From a virus, in IMG/VR virus record IMGVR_UViG_3300038423_000085, positions 46,409 to 110,408 of that record: a stretch of DNA of 64,000 nt; one strand, 5' to 3'. Under the pieces are notes generated by a model that saw nothing but the letters and a program-made list of their open reading frames with translations, was not told where the DNA came from and searched no databases. Numbering within the stretch: position 1 is the stretch's first letter; every line of letters begins with the position of its first letter. The position numbers were made by a program, and so were the translations under genes. Shown piece by piece: positions 54,885 to 64,000 of the stretch.

Positions 54885-56810
54885 TTAGAAAGTTTCAATC
54901 GTATAGACTACAATGATTTCCACTGTACCATCACCACCAGTTAACCCAGCCGAAGTACCTACAAGAAAGACTCCGATGTCCTTTCCAAGTACGTTCGTAG
55001 TAGACACAGCAGATGTAGTCGGAAGTGATGCCATTTGTGTACTCATAAAAAAGAGACCACTACCAGGACCGTCTACAAAACCGTGCGCTGGAAAATGATA
55101 GATAGGTTCAGGACTACCAACTCCGTAACGAATCTCTAACTGATTATCGTTATTACCAACCGTATAACCAGTTGTATTGGCAATATATCTCATATTGACC
55201 GAGATAATATTGTAGAAGCTTGTGCCTGTCAAGCTTGGAAGAAGTTGAACTTCAGCCGATGCCAAGTTCAACAAGTCCGATTGAAGCAAAGTAACGGAGA
55301 CCCTAGATAGACCCCCATTAGGAGCAGCCCAAGCTACAGAACGATTTATACCTATCATCTGGCTAGTAAGAACTTGTCCATCCGTTCCAAGACTAGTGTT
55401 ACCGTCCTTGATGCCTTTAAGTGGCGAGATATAACCAGCGTTCGCTATCAGATTGGCATAGCGATCTACCTGGAGATCTGCTTGACCAGTATGACCATTT
55501 ATGAACCAGTCTTGAATATCTGAACCGTAGACATTGCCGCCGACCGCAAGGGAAGCATCGAAGCCATTATCTTGAACCCACAGTTTGCATCCCGGACTGG
55601 GATAGTTGACCGCAATCCCAGTATCACCAGTGAAGGTTCCACCATTATTGTATTGAACGGATCCAGTTGGTCCACCCGGAGATCCGCCTCCACCACCACT
55701 AACCCACAGAACTCCCGACCCTGTGCTAGAGAGAACTTGACCAGCAGTACCTGCTGAGTAAGCAGAATCATAAAGAAGCGTGCCGGTAGCAGACAGATAC
55801 AAAGCAGCATACGCACCAAAAGTCAGATCTCCATAAGCATCAACCGACAAGACAGGAGCTCCAGGAGCACCATTCTGATACCACTCCTGAATGTTATTGC
55901 TAGAAGCATCACCAGTAATAGTAAGTGCTGCTTGAACAAGACTACTTGGGTTTGGCGGAGCTACAGAAATCATCCCATTTGTAAAATCAACGAGAGTACC
56001 TGCTATACCACCAAAAGCTCCAGCATTATTACCCTGTATAGATCCAATAGGAGATCCAGGAGTTACGCCAGGAGCAGCCGTCAGATCTATATTGCTTCCA
56101 GCCGGCGTAATCGTCACCGAACTATCCGAGCTAGTTAGTGTCAGTACCCCAGACAAGCCAGCAAGGCTAGTCACCACCGTAACAGGTGTAACAGCAATCG
56201 TAACTGTACCACCAGCACCAGGTGTAAGCTCAATCCCAGAACCAGATATCAGATTCAGGATATTCTGTGTGCCATTTGCCACATTGTCAGTCAGAAATGA
56301 TACAGAGATGGCTGCTATAGCTTGGGTGTTGGCGACCGTCTGGGCCGTCAAGGACTGCAAAGCAGCAGCGAAGTTCTGTAGGGCTTGAGCTACATCGTTC
56401 TGGTTAGTACTGGACAGCGCTGTTTGAAGACCCGAGACTTCTACACTCAGACTATTGATCGTTGTCTGGGTAGTCTCGACGATACCTTCAATCACTCGAA
56501 GAGCATCCGCGATAGAGTTCGAAGTACCAGCCAAGCTATTGAAGAAGACCTGGCTATTGTCTGTTGTGTCCGCGTAGATGAAACGACCTTCCAATCCGTA
56601 CGGAGCATTGCTGGGGTTCGGCTGAATAGTCGAAATCAACCCATTCAACATAGGAATGAGAATGTCATCGATGAAGCCGGCCAGAGCAGCAAGGTCAGCC
56701 AGAGACTCCGTCCAGGAATCATTGTAGTCCTGTGAGCTGGGAGATCCGTTCAGCGGCGCCGCGCGCAGCGTCGAGACCAGTTCTACCGTTGATAGATCGA
56801 GATTTGCCAT
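54885..56810 (-). CDS. tail-fibre protein A (paralogue pair)
   Basis: 641 residues. The first 200 (TVELVSTLRAAPLNG, SQDYNDSWTESLADLA, ADTTDNSQVFFNSL) are strongly similar to the protein at 59581-60801, then comes a fibre-type repeat GTQNILNLISGSGIELTPG and two IQ-x-W-x-x-NG modules (EWYQNGAPGAPVL, DWFINGHTGQADL). The C-terminal domain differs. It suggests a common N-terminal attachment to the tail and a distinct receptor-binding tip. Confidence 0.83.
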   Translation of the reverse strand: MANLDLSTVELVSTLRAAPLNGSPSSQDYNDSWTESLADLAALAGFIDDILIPMLNGLISTIQPNPSNAPYGLEGRFIYADTTDNSQVFFNSLAGTSNSIADALRVIEGIVETTQTTINSLSVEVSGLQTALSSTNQNDVAQALQNFAAALQSLTAQTVANTQAIAAISVSFLTDNVANGTQNILNLISGSGIELTPGAGGTVTIAVTPVTVVTSLAGLSGVLTLTSSDSSVTITPAGSNIDLTAAPGVTPGSPIGSIQGNNAGAFGGIAGTLVDFTNGMISVAPPNPSSLVQAALTITGDASSNNIQEWYQNGAPGAPVLSVDAYGDLTFGAYAALYLSATGTLLYDSAYSAGTAGQVLSSTGSGVLWVSGGGGGSPGGPTGSVQYNNGGTFTGDTGIAVNYPSPGCKLWVQDNGFDASLAVGGNVYGSDIQDWFINGHTGQADLQVDRYANLIANAGYISPLKGIKDGNTSLGTDGQVLTSQMIGINRSVAWAAPNGGLSRVSVTLLQSDLLNLASAEVQLLPSLTGTSFYNIISVNMRYIANTTGYTVGNNDNQLEIRYGVGSPEPIYHFPAHGFVDGPGSGLFFMSTQMASLPTTSAVSTTNVLGKDIGVFLVGTSAGLTGGDGTVEIIVVYTIETF

Positions 56811-56818
56811 AGATTACC

Positions 56819-59581
56819 TTATTGAAAGAATGTCGGGATCACAACAAAACCTGACAGCAAAGGAGCCAGCAAGGGAGTGATTTCTGCAACCCAACCTTGA
56901 ATCTCCGGATGCCCCGGGAAGTAATAATAAGGAGGTCCACCACCATCGTAGTTATACGCATACTGCGTGTGGACTTCTACCGGACCACCCACAATGTCCT
57001 GTGCAATATAGAGATACACAGCATTTGAATAGAAACCATAGTTAACATCGTTATTCGGATTGTTAACTACCCCCAGCAACTGATAAGCATTGTTCTGTGA
57101 ATCCCAAATACTGATGGGAGGTGCAAACGTAAAGTTTGTCTGCGCTATCGTGAGACCAAGAATAAGCGCATTCCCTGGTGTAGTGTCATTAAAACTTGTA
57201 GAACCACCGCCCTGTCCACCTGGATTAGCCCCTTGTATCACTGTCGGTTGAGTATAGAACATAGCCAACGTTGCAGCCCAGTTGGCTGTGTGGGTTCCAA
57301 TAGTTGAAACAGCCGTTACAGGAACAGGAGAAGCTTGATCCAACCATGCCATTATCCCTGCATAAAGCGCCGGCCCGTTAGGAAACGCTGTGAAGCCCGA
57401 AGGCACACTGTTGTCTTGATTAGAGTTCTGACCAGAACCAAGGTAGATTAACCACTCACTCCCTTGTGCTGGTGTTCCTGTAATCGAGATCGGAGCCGTC
57501 CCTTGCTGTCCAAGATCCGGTCCAATCGTGCCAGCCGGCGACACAGCCGTCACAATCTTCTCTACAATCTTTGGTATAGTAGGTACCTTCAAACCAGAGA
57601 CTTCATAGATAGACCAAGTACCAGTGAATCCTCCACCACTAGGACCATCAAATGCCATTACGTCAAGCGTCTGAGTTCCACTCAGCGGCGAGGGACACCA
57701 CCACACAAATACAGATGCTGAGTGTGCTGGTATAGCACCCAAGTTTGTGTTCGGCGCTATCCCGACCTGATACCACTGATTAGTATCGTCGACTGGATTG
57801 GCCCACAATAAACCACCATGAACAGCATCGCTTATCGTCAGCACACCAATCACACCGTTACTGGTTGAGACAGGGCTGGTGAAAACTGCTCTCCATCCAA
57901 ATCCAGCATTAGCACCTGTAATAGGAGTAGCACTTGAAGCACTCTGAATGATGGCCGGCGTGCTAGCAGTAGGGATAAGAGCTATCGTTGCTGATGCAGA
58001 AACATTTGGAGTTCCCAGAGTGACTACAGCTCCAATCGGAGCGATAGCACTAACAGTTTGAGCGAATACACCTTGACCTGCAGCTGTAGGACCTATACTT
58101 GTCCAGTTTCCAAGTCCAGGCACGATATTTGAAACTTCAAAGACCCAGCCGTTAGCTGAAGAACCTCCCGCAGATATACCAGACAGAATAGTTATACTTA
58201 CAGTTAGTGTACTTGGGTTAGGTGCGAAGCAAGCCCACACTCCGGTAGCTGCACCGTCTACCCCACCAGTCTGAGTAAAACCTACCTGCGTCCAGACATT
58301 GCCATATGTATCTGTAACAGTGGCAGTAGTAATCGACCCTACGAATGTGTCATTTGTTGAAACGACAGCAATCAAAGTACTGCCTGGAGTTAAAGCACTA
58401 CCAAATGTAGGAGTAACAGTACCAAAAGCTCCACCACCTTGCGCTGTTTGCAAGATAGCAGGTGTACTTCCATTGGTCTGGAATAGTGCCAGGACTCCCG
58501 CGCCAGGGTGACCAAAAGTCGTAAGAGTTGCTGCTGCTGTAATCGGGGATACACTAGGCAAATATCTTGTGTAGATATCTTGACCTATATATCCATTAGC
58601 TAACAATGTCCAGCCAGGACCAGGATCGAAATCAACCAGCTGATTGTAAGAAGCATAGGTAAAGAAGGCCCACTCATTTGGATGCGCTGGCGTCAGCGTA
58701 GCAGTGATAGCAATACAACTACTATTCTCATACGTAGCTGCCTGTACAGTCTCTAGTGGGAGATCATGAATACTTTGTCCCTGCGCAGCATAAGCAAACA
58801 CAGCGTACATATCCGCTGTGTCAGGCATAAGAGCAGCCTCAATAACTGGGTTTGTAGCTCCACCTACAACATCTACGTGGTAGCTGGTTAGCTGATAAGG
58901 TGGCTCCACAGTCGACGGTAGAGAAGCATCCCCATAAAAAGTAGTCAGCTGAATATCAGCATTGTTGCTACCAATCCCCATCTGTGCTGTATAGCCAGTC
59001 TGGATGGAACTGACTATCTGATAGCCCATCTGACCGAACCAGTCAGGACCACCCGTCCACTCTATATTCGCCAGCAGACTCATCGGAGCGATGACGGTTC
59101 CACCAGCACCTCCTGGATAACCAGCACCAGCAATACATCCAAATGAAATCAGTAACTCATGAGCATAGCGCGTAGTTACTGGGTTAGAAGTGTTCGTATG
59201 TAATGGGGAAGATGTAGCGCCGTATTGGGTTATCGGCACAGTAATCTGATCTATACCAACGATACCCGAGAACTCAGCCAGGGCTACTCCACCATATGAG
59301 TTATTAGCCCCAGAAACTGTAACTGTATTCGCACCCGACGCATTGGCAAAAGTATACCAAGCGTTACTTTGCTGGCCAGAGGAGCTGCTTAAAGTAGCAT
59401 AGATAGGAATCCAAGCATTACCAAGCGTATCTACAATGGTCAGTTTACGAGAATAAGTCCACTGTCCTTCGTACTGAGCAATCAACAGATTCCCAACCGT
59501 GACAGAGGAAGTAAAAGTGTTGGAGACAACACTACTACTTACCATTGTAGCATTGACGGCTTGGACGAGGGCTATACTCAT
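56819..59581 (-). CDS. long repeat-containing virion protein
   Basis: 920 residues with a repeated unit of roughly 150 residues containing D-x-x-GN-x-W (DTLGNAWIPI, DTYGNVWTQV, DSQNNAYQLL) and an E-x-SG(I/L/V) or equivalent segment. Almost all beta and Thr/Gly/Ala rich. Typical of fibre or baseplate-decoration proteins. Located between the two paralogous fibres. Confidence 0.78.
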   Translation of the reverse strand: MSIALVQAVNATMVSSSVVSNTFTSSVTVGNLLIAQYEGQWTYSRKLTIVDTLGNAWIPIYATLSSSSGQQSNAWYTFANASGANTVTVSGANNSYGGVALAEFSGIVGIDQITVPITQYGATSSPLHTNTSNPVTTRYAHELLISFGCIAGAGYPGGAGGTVIAPMSLLANIEWTGGPDWFGQMGYQIVSSIQTGYTAQMGIGSNNADIQLTTFYGDASLPSTVEPPYQLTSYHVDVVGGATNPVIEAALMPDTADMYAVFAYAAQGQSIHDLPLETVQAATYENSSCIAITATLTPAHPNEWAFFTYASYNQLVDFDPGPGWTLLANGYIGQDIYTRYLPSVSPITAAATLTTFGHPGAGVLALFQTNGSTPAILQTAQGGGAFGTVTPTFGSALTPGSTLIAVVSTNDTFVGSITTATVTDTYGNVWTQVGFTQTGGVDGAATGVWACFAPNPSTLTVSITILSGISAGGSSANGWVFEVSNIVPGLGNWTSIGPTAAGQGVFAQTVSAIAPIGAVVTLGTPNVSASATIALIPTASTPAIIQSASSATPITGANAGFGWRAVFTSPVSTSNGVIGVLTISDAVHGGLLWANPVDDTNQWYQVGIAPNTNLGAIPAHSASVFVWWCPSPLSGTQTLDVMAFDGPSGGGFTGTWSIYEVSGLKVPTIPKIVEKIVTAVSPAGTIGPDLGQQGTAPISITGTPAQGSEWLIYLGSGQNSNQDNSVPSGFTAFPNGPALYAGIMAWLDQASPVPVTAVSTIGTHTANWAATLAMFYTQPTVIQGANPGGQGGGSTSFNDTTPGNALILGLTIAQTNFTFAPPISIWDSQNNAYQLLGVVNNPNNDVNYGFYSNAVYLYIAQDIVGGPVEVHTQYAYNYDGGGPPYYYFPGHPEIQGWVAEITPLLAPLLSGFVVIPTFFQ

Positions 59582-60801
59582 TAGCTTGTTCTATATCCCC
59601 ATAGCACGATGCCTACATCAGCAAGAGTTGTGTCTGGGGTGGCAGGTCCGTCGATCTCCAGAAGATCTCCAGGAGCAAAAGCTTGATTAGATGCTTGCGT
59701 AAAGACCCCGGTAGAGGAACCAAGAGCAAAGTTCACAGTGGCAAAAGGAGTACCAGCATGAGAGAAAGTAAAAGTCGTACTTGCTGCTGCAACTGCAGAT
59801 GCTGTAGCAAAAGAACTAGCAGCACCAGCAGGAAACAATACATTGCGCGCGATCGGAATACGCAAGAGCTTCTGATTGGCAGAACCTAAGCCAGGAGCAA
59901 AAGCAGGCACATCAAAAGGAGGATGCAGCAAAGCCAGTGTAACTGTACCTGCGGCTTCCGAAGCATGAATCCCAAGCCCATCAGCTATGTTCAATAGAGC
60001 TTGAGTTGAGTTAGGAGAGCCGTTGGTTTCTAGATTCAGGGTGCCGCCCGAGCCCGTATAGGCAATCGTAACTGTACCAGCACTTTCAACCAATGCAATG
60101 TCCAACCCACCAGTCAAGTTCAGCAAAGTCTGAGTAGAGTTCGGAACAGAGTTAGTTCTAAGTGAGGCTAAGGTTAATGTATTACCTATCGTTACCACAC
60201 CACCGGCACCAGAAACAAGAGAAATACCCGTGCCAGCAGTAAGATTCAAGATGTTCTGAGTACCGTTAGGTACGCTGTCAGTCAAGAAGGTGATCGAGAT
60301 CGCCGCGATAGCAGCTGTGTTCGCATTCACCTGAGCTGTCAAGCTCTCCAATGCGGCCGCAAAGTTCTGCAACGCCTGAGCTACGTCATTCTGATTGGTG
60401 GAAGACAGCGCCGTCTGCAGCGCAGTGACTTCAATATTCAGGTTACCAACTGTTGTCTGTACGGCGTTAACGATTCCCTGCAGTACTCGCAATGAGTCCG
60501 CGATCGTATTTGGTGTATTAGATAGATTGTCAAAGAAGACCTGAGAAGTGTCTGTCGTATCACTAAAGATGAATCGACCTTCGATTCCATTAGGTGTAGC
60601 AACCAGCGTCGGCTGAATGCTCGAGCTCAACCCATTGAGCATCGGAATCAAGATGTCATTGATGAATCCAGCCAGTGAAGCCAGATCTGCCAGCGACTCG
60701 GTCCATGAGTCGTTATAGTCTTGCGAACTTGCGGCGCCATTCAAAGGAGCGGCGCGAAGCGTCGAGACTAGTTCTACCGTAGGTACGTTAAGTTGGGCCA
60801 C
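59581..60801 (-). CDS. tail-fibre protein B (paralogue pair)
   Basis: 406 residues. N-terminal 200 residues parallel those of 54885-56810 almost throughout. Then three tandem units of the form (S)VPNxTQxLLNLxxGxxIxL (VPNGTQNILNL, VPNSTQTLLNL, SPNSTQALLNI). The tail is a beta domain ending at WGYRTS. Ends by ATGA-type overlap with the preceding gene on the minus strand. Confidence 0.83.
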   Translation of the reverse strand: MAQLNVPTVELVSTLRAAPLNGAASSQDYNDSWTESLADLASLAGFINDILIPMLNGLSSSIQPTLVATPNGIEGRFIFSDTTDTSQVFFDNLSNTPNTIADSLRVLQGIVNAVQTTVGNLNIEVTALQTALSSTNQNDVAQALQNFAAALESLTAQVNANTAAIAAISITFLTDSVPNGTQNILNLTAGTGISLVSGAGGVVTIGNTLTLASLRTNSVPNSTQTLLNLTGGLDIALVESAGTVTIAYTGSGGTLNLETNGSPNSTQALLNIADGLGIHASEAAGTVTLALLHPPFDVPAFAPGLGSANQKLLRIPIARNVLFPAGAASSFATASAVAAASTTFTFSHAGTPFATVNFALGSSTGVFTQASNQAFAPGDLLEIDGPATPDTTLADVGIVLWGYRTS

Positions 60802-60802
60802 T

Positions 60803-62104
60803 TTATACCTCTACAAGCTGGGCGCCAGAGTAAACGGGCGTAGTGTTAAGATCGGAAGTCGTGAGTTGTACATGCAGCTGAGCCCCAAGTTGTGATGGCC
60901 CAGTCGTATAAGACACATCAAAGATGCGCGCGCTGTCATGCAGAGCGACGTATGTCACCAGATACATATTGCCAGACGTATCCAGCGTAAAGTATTGATT
61001 CGAAGGGGGTGTAGCCGCCGCAGACAACCCAGGAGCGATTCGCATTTCAAAAGGTGTTGCCGGGTTTGTTACGTCAGTTATCACCAAGGAAGACGAATAT
61101 GCATTGGCTGGCAACTGATAGGTCACAGCCGGGCTAGGAAGCTGAAGTTGACCTGTGACGGAGTCCAGTGGTACTGACGTTGAGTTGACCACCGTGGCGC
61201 CAGGGACTGGTACTATGGCGCCTGGGAATACTTCGAGGGCAGGGTTACCTCCCAAGGACAGGAAGTAAGTGATGCCTGGAACGGTCTCCGTCTCGAACTC
61301 CACGAAGGCAGTCCGCGGGGTCATCTGTATCTGATTAGTATAAACATCTGACTGCAGATGGTATTGGACCGAGAAGGCATGGAAGTCCGTCAGGCCGAAT
61401 GTAAAGACATCCCCACCCAGGACATCTGGGAGGGCTGGGGTAATAGCCAGGCGAATATACTGTGTCTCAGCCGGCGCGAACCAGGCAGCCAGACGGTACC
61501 CGTTCTGGGTCTGGCTAACGGCCGGAGCGAAGTTGATCCCATTCAAAGAGATGTAGGGCTGGACAGTTGGACCCGCGGGCATATCCATCATGTCGAAGAT
61601 GATCAACCCGGTTGTGACAGGGCTCAGAAGCTGGATATCGAAGGTGCCTACCGGTACAGCCCCATTCTGGGTGGCGACCCTGTAGAGGGCTCCTAGATTG
61701 CCCGTAGAACCCGTCTGGGGGACCTGTAGAGCCTGGATCGTACCCTGGCTGGCAGAGAACCTTACCTGGGAGACGATCGCCTCTCCTGGCGCCTGGCGTT
61801 CACGAAGGGTAATATTGCCGGCGTCGCAGCGGAGGGTAGCTGTGGTAATAGGCTGATTGAAGTCTTTATCATCCGTGGTCAGGAACTTGACATCTATTCC
61901 GATCTCGGGCAGGCGATTAGCACGGACCTTCTTCCCATTCAGTTCGGCCAGGGCATTGTTAAACAGAAGCAAAGTGTTCTCACGCAGAACGACGCACTTG
62001 TTTATGGCGGCCTGGCCTTGGTTTATCAGGACGTCAAAGTTTGACTGGACCGCGGATGCGCTCCCAGTTGTGCCGTCTACGAGAGGTGTGATTGAGGTAG
62101 CCAT
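60803..62104 (-). CDS. structural (tail/baseplate) protein
   Basis: 433 residues. N-terminal coiled coil or helical part (SAVQSNFDVLINQGQAAINKCV), followed by beta domains (GNITLRERQAPGEAIVSQVRF, VQPYISLNGINF). No family I can name; context makes it a virion protein. Confidence 0.72.
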   Translation of the reverse strand: MATSITPLVDGTTGSASAVQSNFDVLINQGQAAINKCVVLRENTLLLFNNALAELNGKKVRANRLPEIGIDVKFLTTDDKDFNQPITTATLRCDAGNITLRERQAPGEAIVSQVRFSASQGTIQALQVPQTGSTGNLGALYRVATQNGAVPVGTFDIQLLSPVTTGLIIFDMMDMPAGPTVQPYISLNGINFAPAVSQTQNGYRLAAWFAPAETQYIRLAITPALPDVLGGDVFTFGLTDFHAFSVQYHLQSDVYTNQIQMTPRTAFVEFETETVPGITYFLSLGGNPALEVFPGAIVPVPGATVVNSTSVPLDSVTGQLQLPSPAVTYQLPANAYSSSLVITDVTNPATPFEMRIAPGLSAAATPPSNQYFTLDTSGNMYLVTYVALHDSARIFDVSYTTGPSQLGAQLHVQLTTSDLNTTPVYSGAQLVEV

Positions 62105-63618
62105 TATGCTTGCTCGAATGATGCTTGGAATAGATAGGGAGTAAAGTTGTTCTGCAGGGATGCTAGACCTGCAGTACCGAACGTTGATGTTTGGTAGCGA
62201 ACTGTCACATTGCTCTGCGGCAGTGAAGCCAGAGTAAGTGTATTGTTTGTAAATACATAAGCCGAAGCGGGTTGCAGAGTAGAACCATAGTATACAGCCA
62301 ATGTATTAGGGATCGGGGTCTCATTCAGGACGATCGGGCCGGTCACCGAGGTGAACACGATGTTGCGTTGTAACACCCCACCGTTGAGATTCGTGCTGGT
62401 AATGTTCCCCAGAGTGTAGTTCGGGGAGATTCCCGGGTCTCCATTTCCTTGGGCCAGCGGGCTTGCGGCCGAGCTGAAGGCTGCAGTCACGACGTCTAGC
62501 TGCGCGCGGTACCAGAACGGGGAACTAACCAGGGAGATAGACTGCCCAGGCTGGATCACCGAGAAGTGGACTCCGTCATAAGAGAGCTGGTGAGTGATCT
62601 GTGTCAGCTGATTGTAGATACGCTGTACAGTTGCGAAGTTCACGAGGCCAGTTGGAGTGTATATAGGCTTGGAGGTAAACTGACCCGAAGAGGCGAAGAC
62701 ACGCTGATGTGTTTCGATGCCACGGAGAGCGACGAAACCCTGGCCAATCAAATCAGCAATCACAATCTTCATCACACTGACCGTGCGCGGGTTGAAATCA
62801 ATAATAGCATCACCGCTATACTTGCCAGACTTGGCATCCAATGTTAGATCATCAGGGAAGAGCTCTGCATCAATCTTATCGAAGTAGATCCCATCTGGAG
62901 AACTAGTCAGGCTGATGATCTCCAGGCCCTCATAGTTATCCTGGTGTATAATCAATCGATTCAACGGAGTAGGAGTAGAGAACTGTAGCTGCAGCTCGAG
63001 CTGAGACCCATTCCAAACCACCACGTTTGTTACAGAGTGTGTAGGGTTCAACAGCTGCATCGGATCATAGTTAGCATTGGCTGTAGCAGTTGAGCTAATG
63101 CTCGACGGACCTGTAATGATGGTATTCGGATTTACCGTGGTGTCCGATGTCAGTGGGCAGGTAGCTACACCAGCATTGAAGTCTAGGTTTGCAGTATAGC
63201 CCGGCTGCATTTGAGCGTCATTGACGAATGCCTCAATATACTGGCTGGCGATTGAGCCGTATACTTGTTCGCGGACTTTCTGACGCAGGGTATTCTGAAC
63301 TCCAGCAGACAAGTTGTAGTACTGGGCAATCTGTGTCTCGATCGAAGTTACTTCCGCAGCGATGTCATTACCGTCGTTGTTCAAGTTCCCCAGATAGGTA
63401 GTGATATCTCCCACGATGGCCGGCGTCTGGCCAGCAAAGAAAGCAGGAGGAGTCATCTTGTTTCCAAGATTCAACACACCATTCACCTGGCTATAGACTT
63501 CTGCTTGGTAATCAACCTGAGTGTAAGCTACGAATGAACGCAGTTGATTAGCAATGCGCGCGATCCTGTTAAGGATGAGCTGGCTTGTTTGAACGGAATC
63601 GAAGACGGGGTTAAACAT
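62104..63618 (-). CDS. structural protein with discoidin-like domain
   Basis: 504 residues. Helical first 140 residues (QTSQLILNRIARIANQLRSFVAY), then a discoidin/galactose-binding-like stretch at about 190-310 (VVVWNGSQLELQLQFSTPTPLNRLIIHQDNYEGLEI). Probably part of the tail/baseplate that contacts carbohydrate. ATGA-type overlaps with both neighbours. Confidence 0.74.
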   Translation of the reverse strand: MFNPVFDSVQTSQLILNRIARIANQLRSFVAYTQVDYQAEVYSQVNGVLNLGNKMTPPAFFAGQTPAIVGDITTYLGNLNNDGNDIAAEVTSIETQIAQYYNLSAGVQNTLRQKVREQVYGSIASQYIEAFVNDAQMQPGYTANLDFNAGVATCPLTSDTTVNPNTIITGPSSISSTATANANYDPMQLLNPTHSVTNVVVWNGSQLELQLQFSTPTPLNRLIIHQDNYEGLEIISLTSSPDGIYFDKIDAELFPDDLTLDAKSGKYSGDAIIDFNPRTVSVMKIVIADLIGQGFVALRGIETHQRVFASSGQFTSKPIYTPTGLVNFATVQRIYNQLTQITHQLSYDGVHFSVIQPGQSISLVSSPFWYRAQLDVVTAAFSSAASPLAQGNGDPGISPNYTLGNITSTNLNGGVLQRNIVFTSVTGPIVLNETPIPNTLAVYYGSTLQPASAYVFTNNTLTLASLPQSNVTVRYQTSTFGTAGLASLQNNFTPYLFQASFEQA

Positions 63619-64000
63619 TAGCGTGTAGTAACCTGTAACTGTAGGGCTTGGGCCACAGACAGTTCATTACGGAACACAAACTTCACGAAGAAGTCGACGT
63701 GATCGGCGACAAAAGCACCTGGATACAGAATCGTAGTTCCAGGTGTGAATGCAATCTCGTTCTGCTCGAGGACTGCATCATTCGCATCGTATGAGATATA
63801 ACCAAGGTAGACTGCATTCGTCGACATATTTGTCAGTTCACAGTCTAGGCGAATGACTTCCGGTGTGCCTTGGACAAGATAAGGTCCGCTACTAAACACA
63901 CCAGGGAGATTAGGGAGGTCATCATACGCTGCAATGTTTTGAACACCGAACTCATAAAGAGCTCCTTCAAAGTGCTGAGGAATACCAGGCTGTGGACGTT
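63618..64000 (-). CDS. structural protein, N-terminal part outside window
   Basis: The frame is open to the window edge, so at least 126 residues are visible (from RPQPGIPQHFEGALY to LQLQVTTR). GTG 63899 is in frame but reading continues upstream without a stop. Beta-rich (EVIRLDCELTNMSTNAVYLGYI, FFVKFVFRNEL). Unknown virion function. Confidence 0.7.
   Translation of the reverse strand, partial: RPQPGIPQHFEGALYEFGVQNIAAYDDLPNLPGVFSSGPYLVQGTPEVIRLDCELTNMSTNAVYLGYISYDANDAVLEQNEIAFTPGTTILYPGAFVADHVDFFVKFVFRNELSVAQALQLQVTTR

Noticed and set aside
1-64000. CRISPR arrays, insertion sequences, integrase or attachment sites
   Set aside because: No regularly spaced repeats, transposase or integrase signatures were found; the only exact repeats are the two short tandem duplications.

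Overview
The window is part of a large double-stranded DNA bacteriophage genome with about 50% GC by eye and almost no intergenic space outside one RNA-rich region. The phage assignment rests on closely packed, often overlapping genes (ATGA and TAATG junctions), a virus-type replication set (family A DNA polymerase, fused primase-helicase, RecA/UvsX-like recombinase, RuvC-like resolvase, Cas4/RecB-like nuclease), a sigma-like factor, a dense tRNA array with a tmRNA, and long tail-fibre-like proteins. The host cannot be named from the sequence. The tmRNA tag reads (A)AEFEELPLAA, which could help identify a host or relatives.

Layout. 1-16990 (+): the end of DNA polymerase, an HU-like protein, an SNF2-type helicase, a DUF1257 - DUF2997 - AAA ATPase set, a nucleoside 2-deoxyribosyltransferase-like protein, a glycosyltransferase with TPR-like C-terminus, dUTPase, thymidylate kinase and a Cas4-like nuclease. 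16991-17601 is a mostly non-coding, hairpin-rich stretch ending in a strong terminator. 17602-32418 (+): many small unknown genes, RecA-like recombinase, dCMP deaminase, ThyX, class II ribonucleotide reductase, primase-helicase and a metallophosphoesterase. 32521-39990 (+): deoxyribonucleotidase-like protein, HD hydrolase, SLOG-family protein, RuvC-like resolvase, a sigma-like factor whose ribosome binding site lies in a hairpin, and an Ig-like secreted or virion-surface type protein.

40000-51050 (+) is a translation-oriented region: 27 tRNA genes, a tmRNA, a Pth2-like peptidyl-tRNA hydrolase, an HNH endonuclease, small membrane proteins and several structured non-coding stretches. Five tRNAs carry C instead of the near-universal U at position 33, one (Tyr) has an extra hairpin, and one (Arg-like) has an abnormal T loop. 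A Dbr1-like metallophosphoesterase follows the tmRNA. A strong bidirectional terminator at 52001-52035 separates this arm from the convergent minus-strand arm (52053-64000), which encodes virion proteins: two paralogous fibres with a shared N-terminus, a third related fibre, a 920-residue repeat protein, other structural proteins and a Vsr-like nuclease.

Together the plus-strand genes make deoxynucleotides (RNR, dCMP deaminase, dUTPase, ThyX, Tmk), replicate and recombine the genome, and appear to redirect or protect translation. The minus-strand genes build the particle. The observations I rate highest are the systematic C33 substitution in the tRNAs, the unclassified structured RNA at 40806-41159, and the DUF1257-DUF2997-AAA set.
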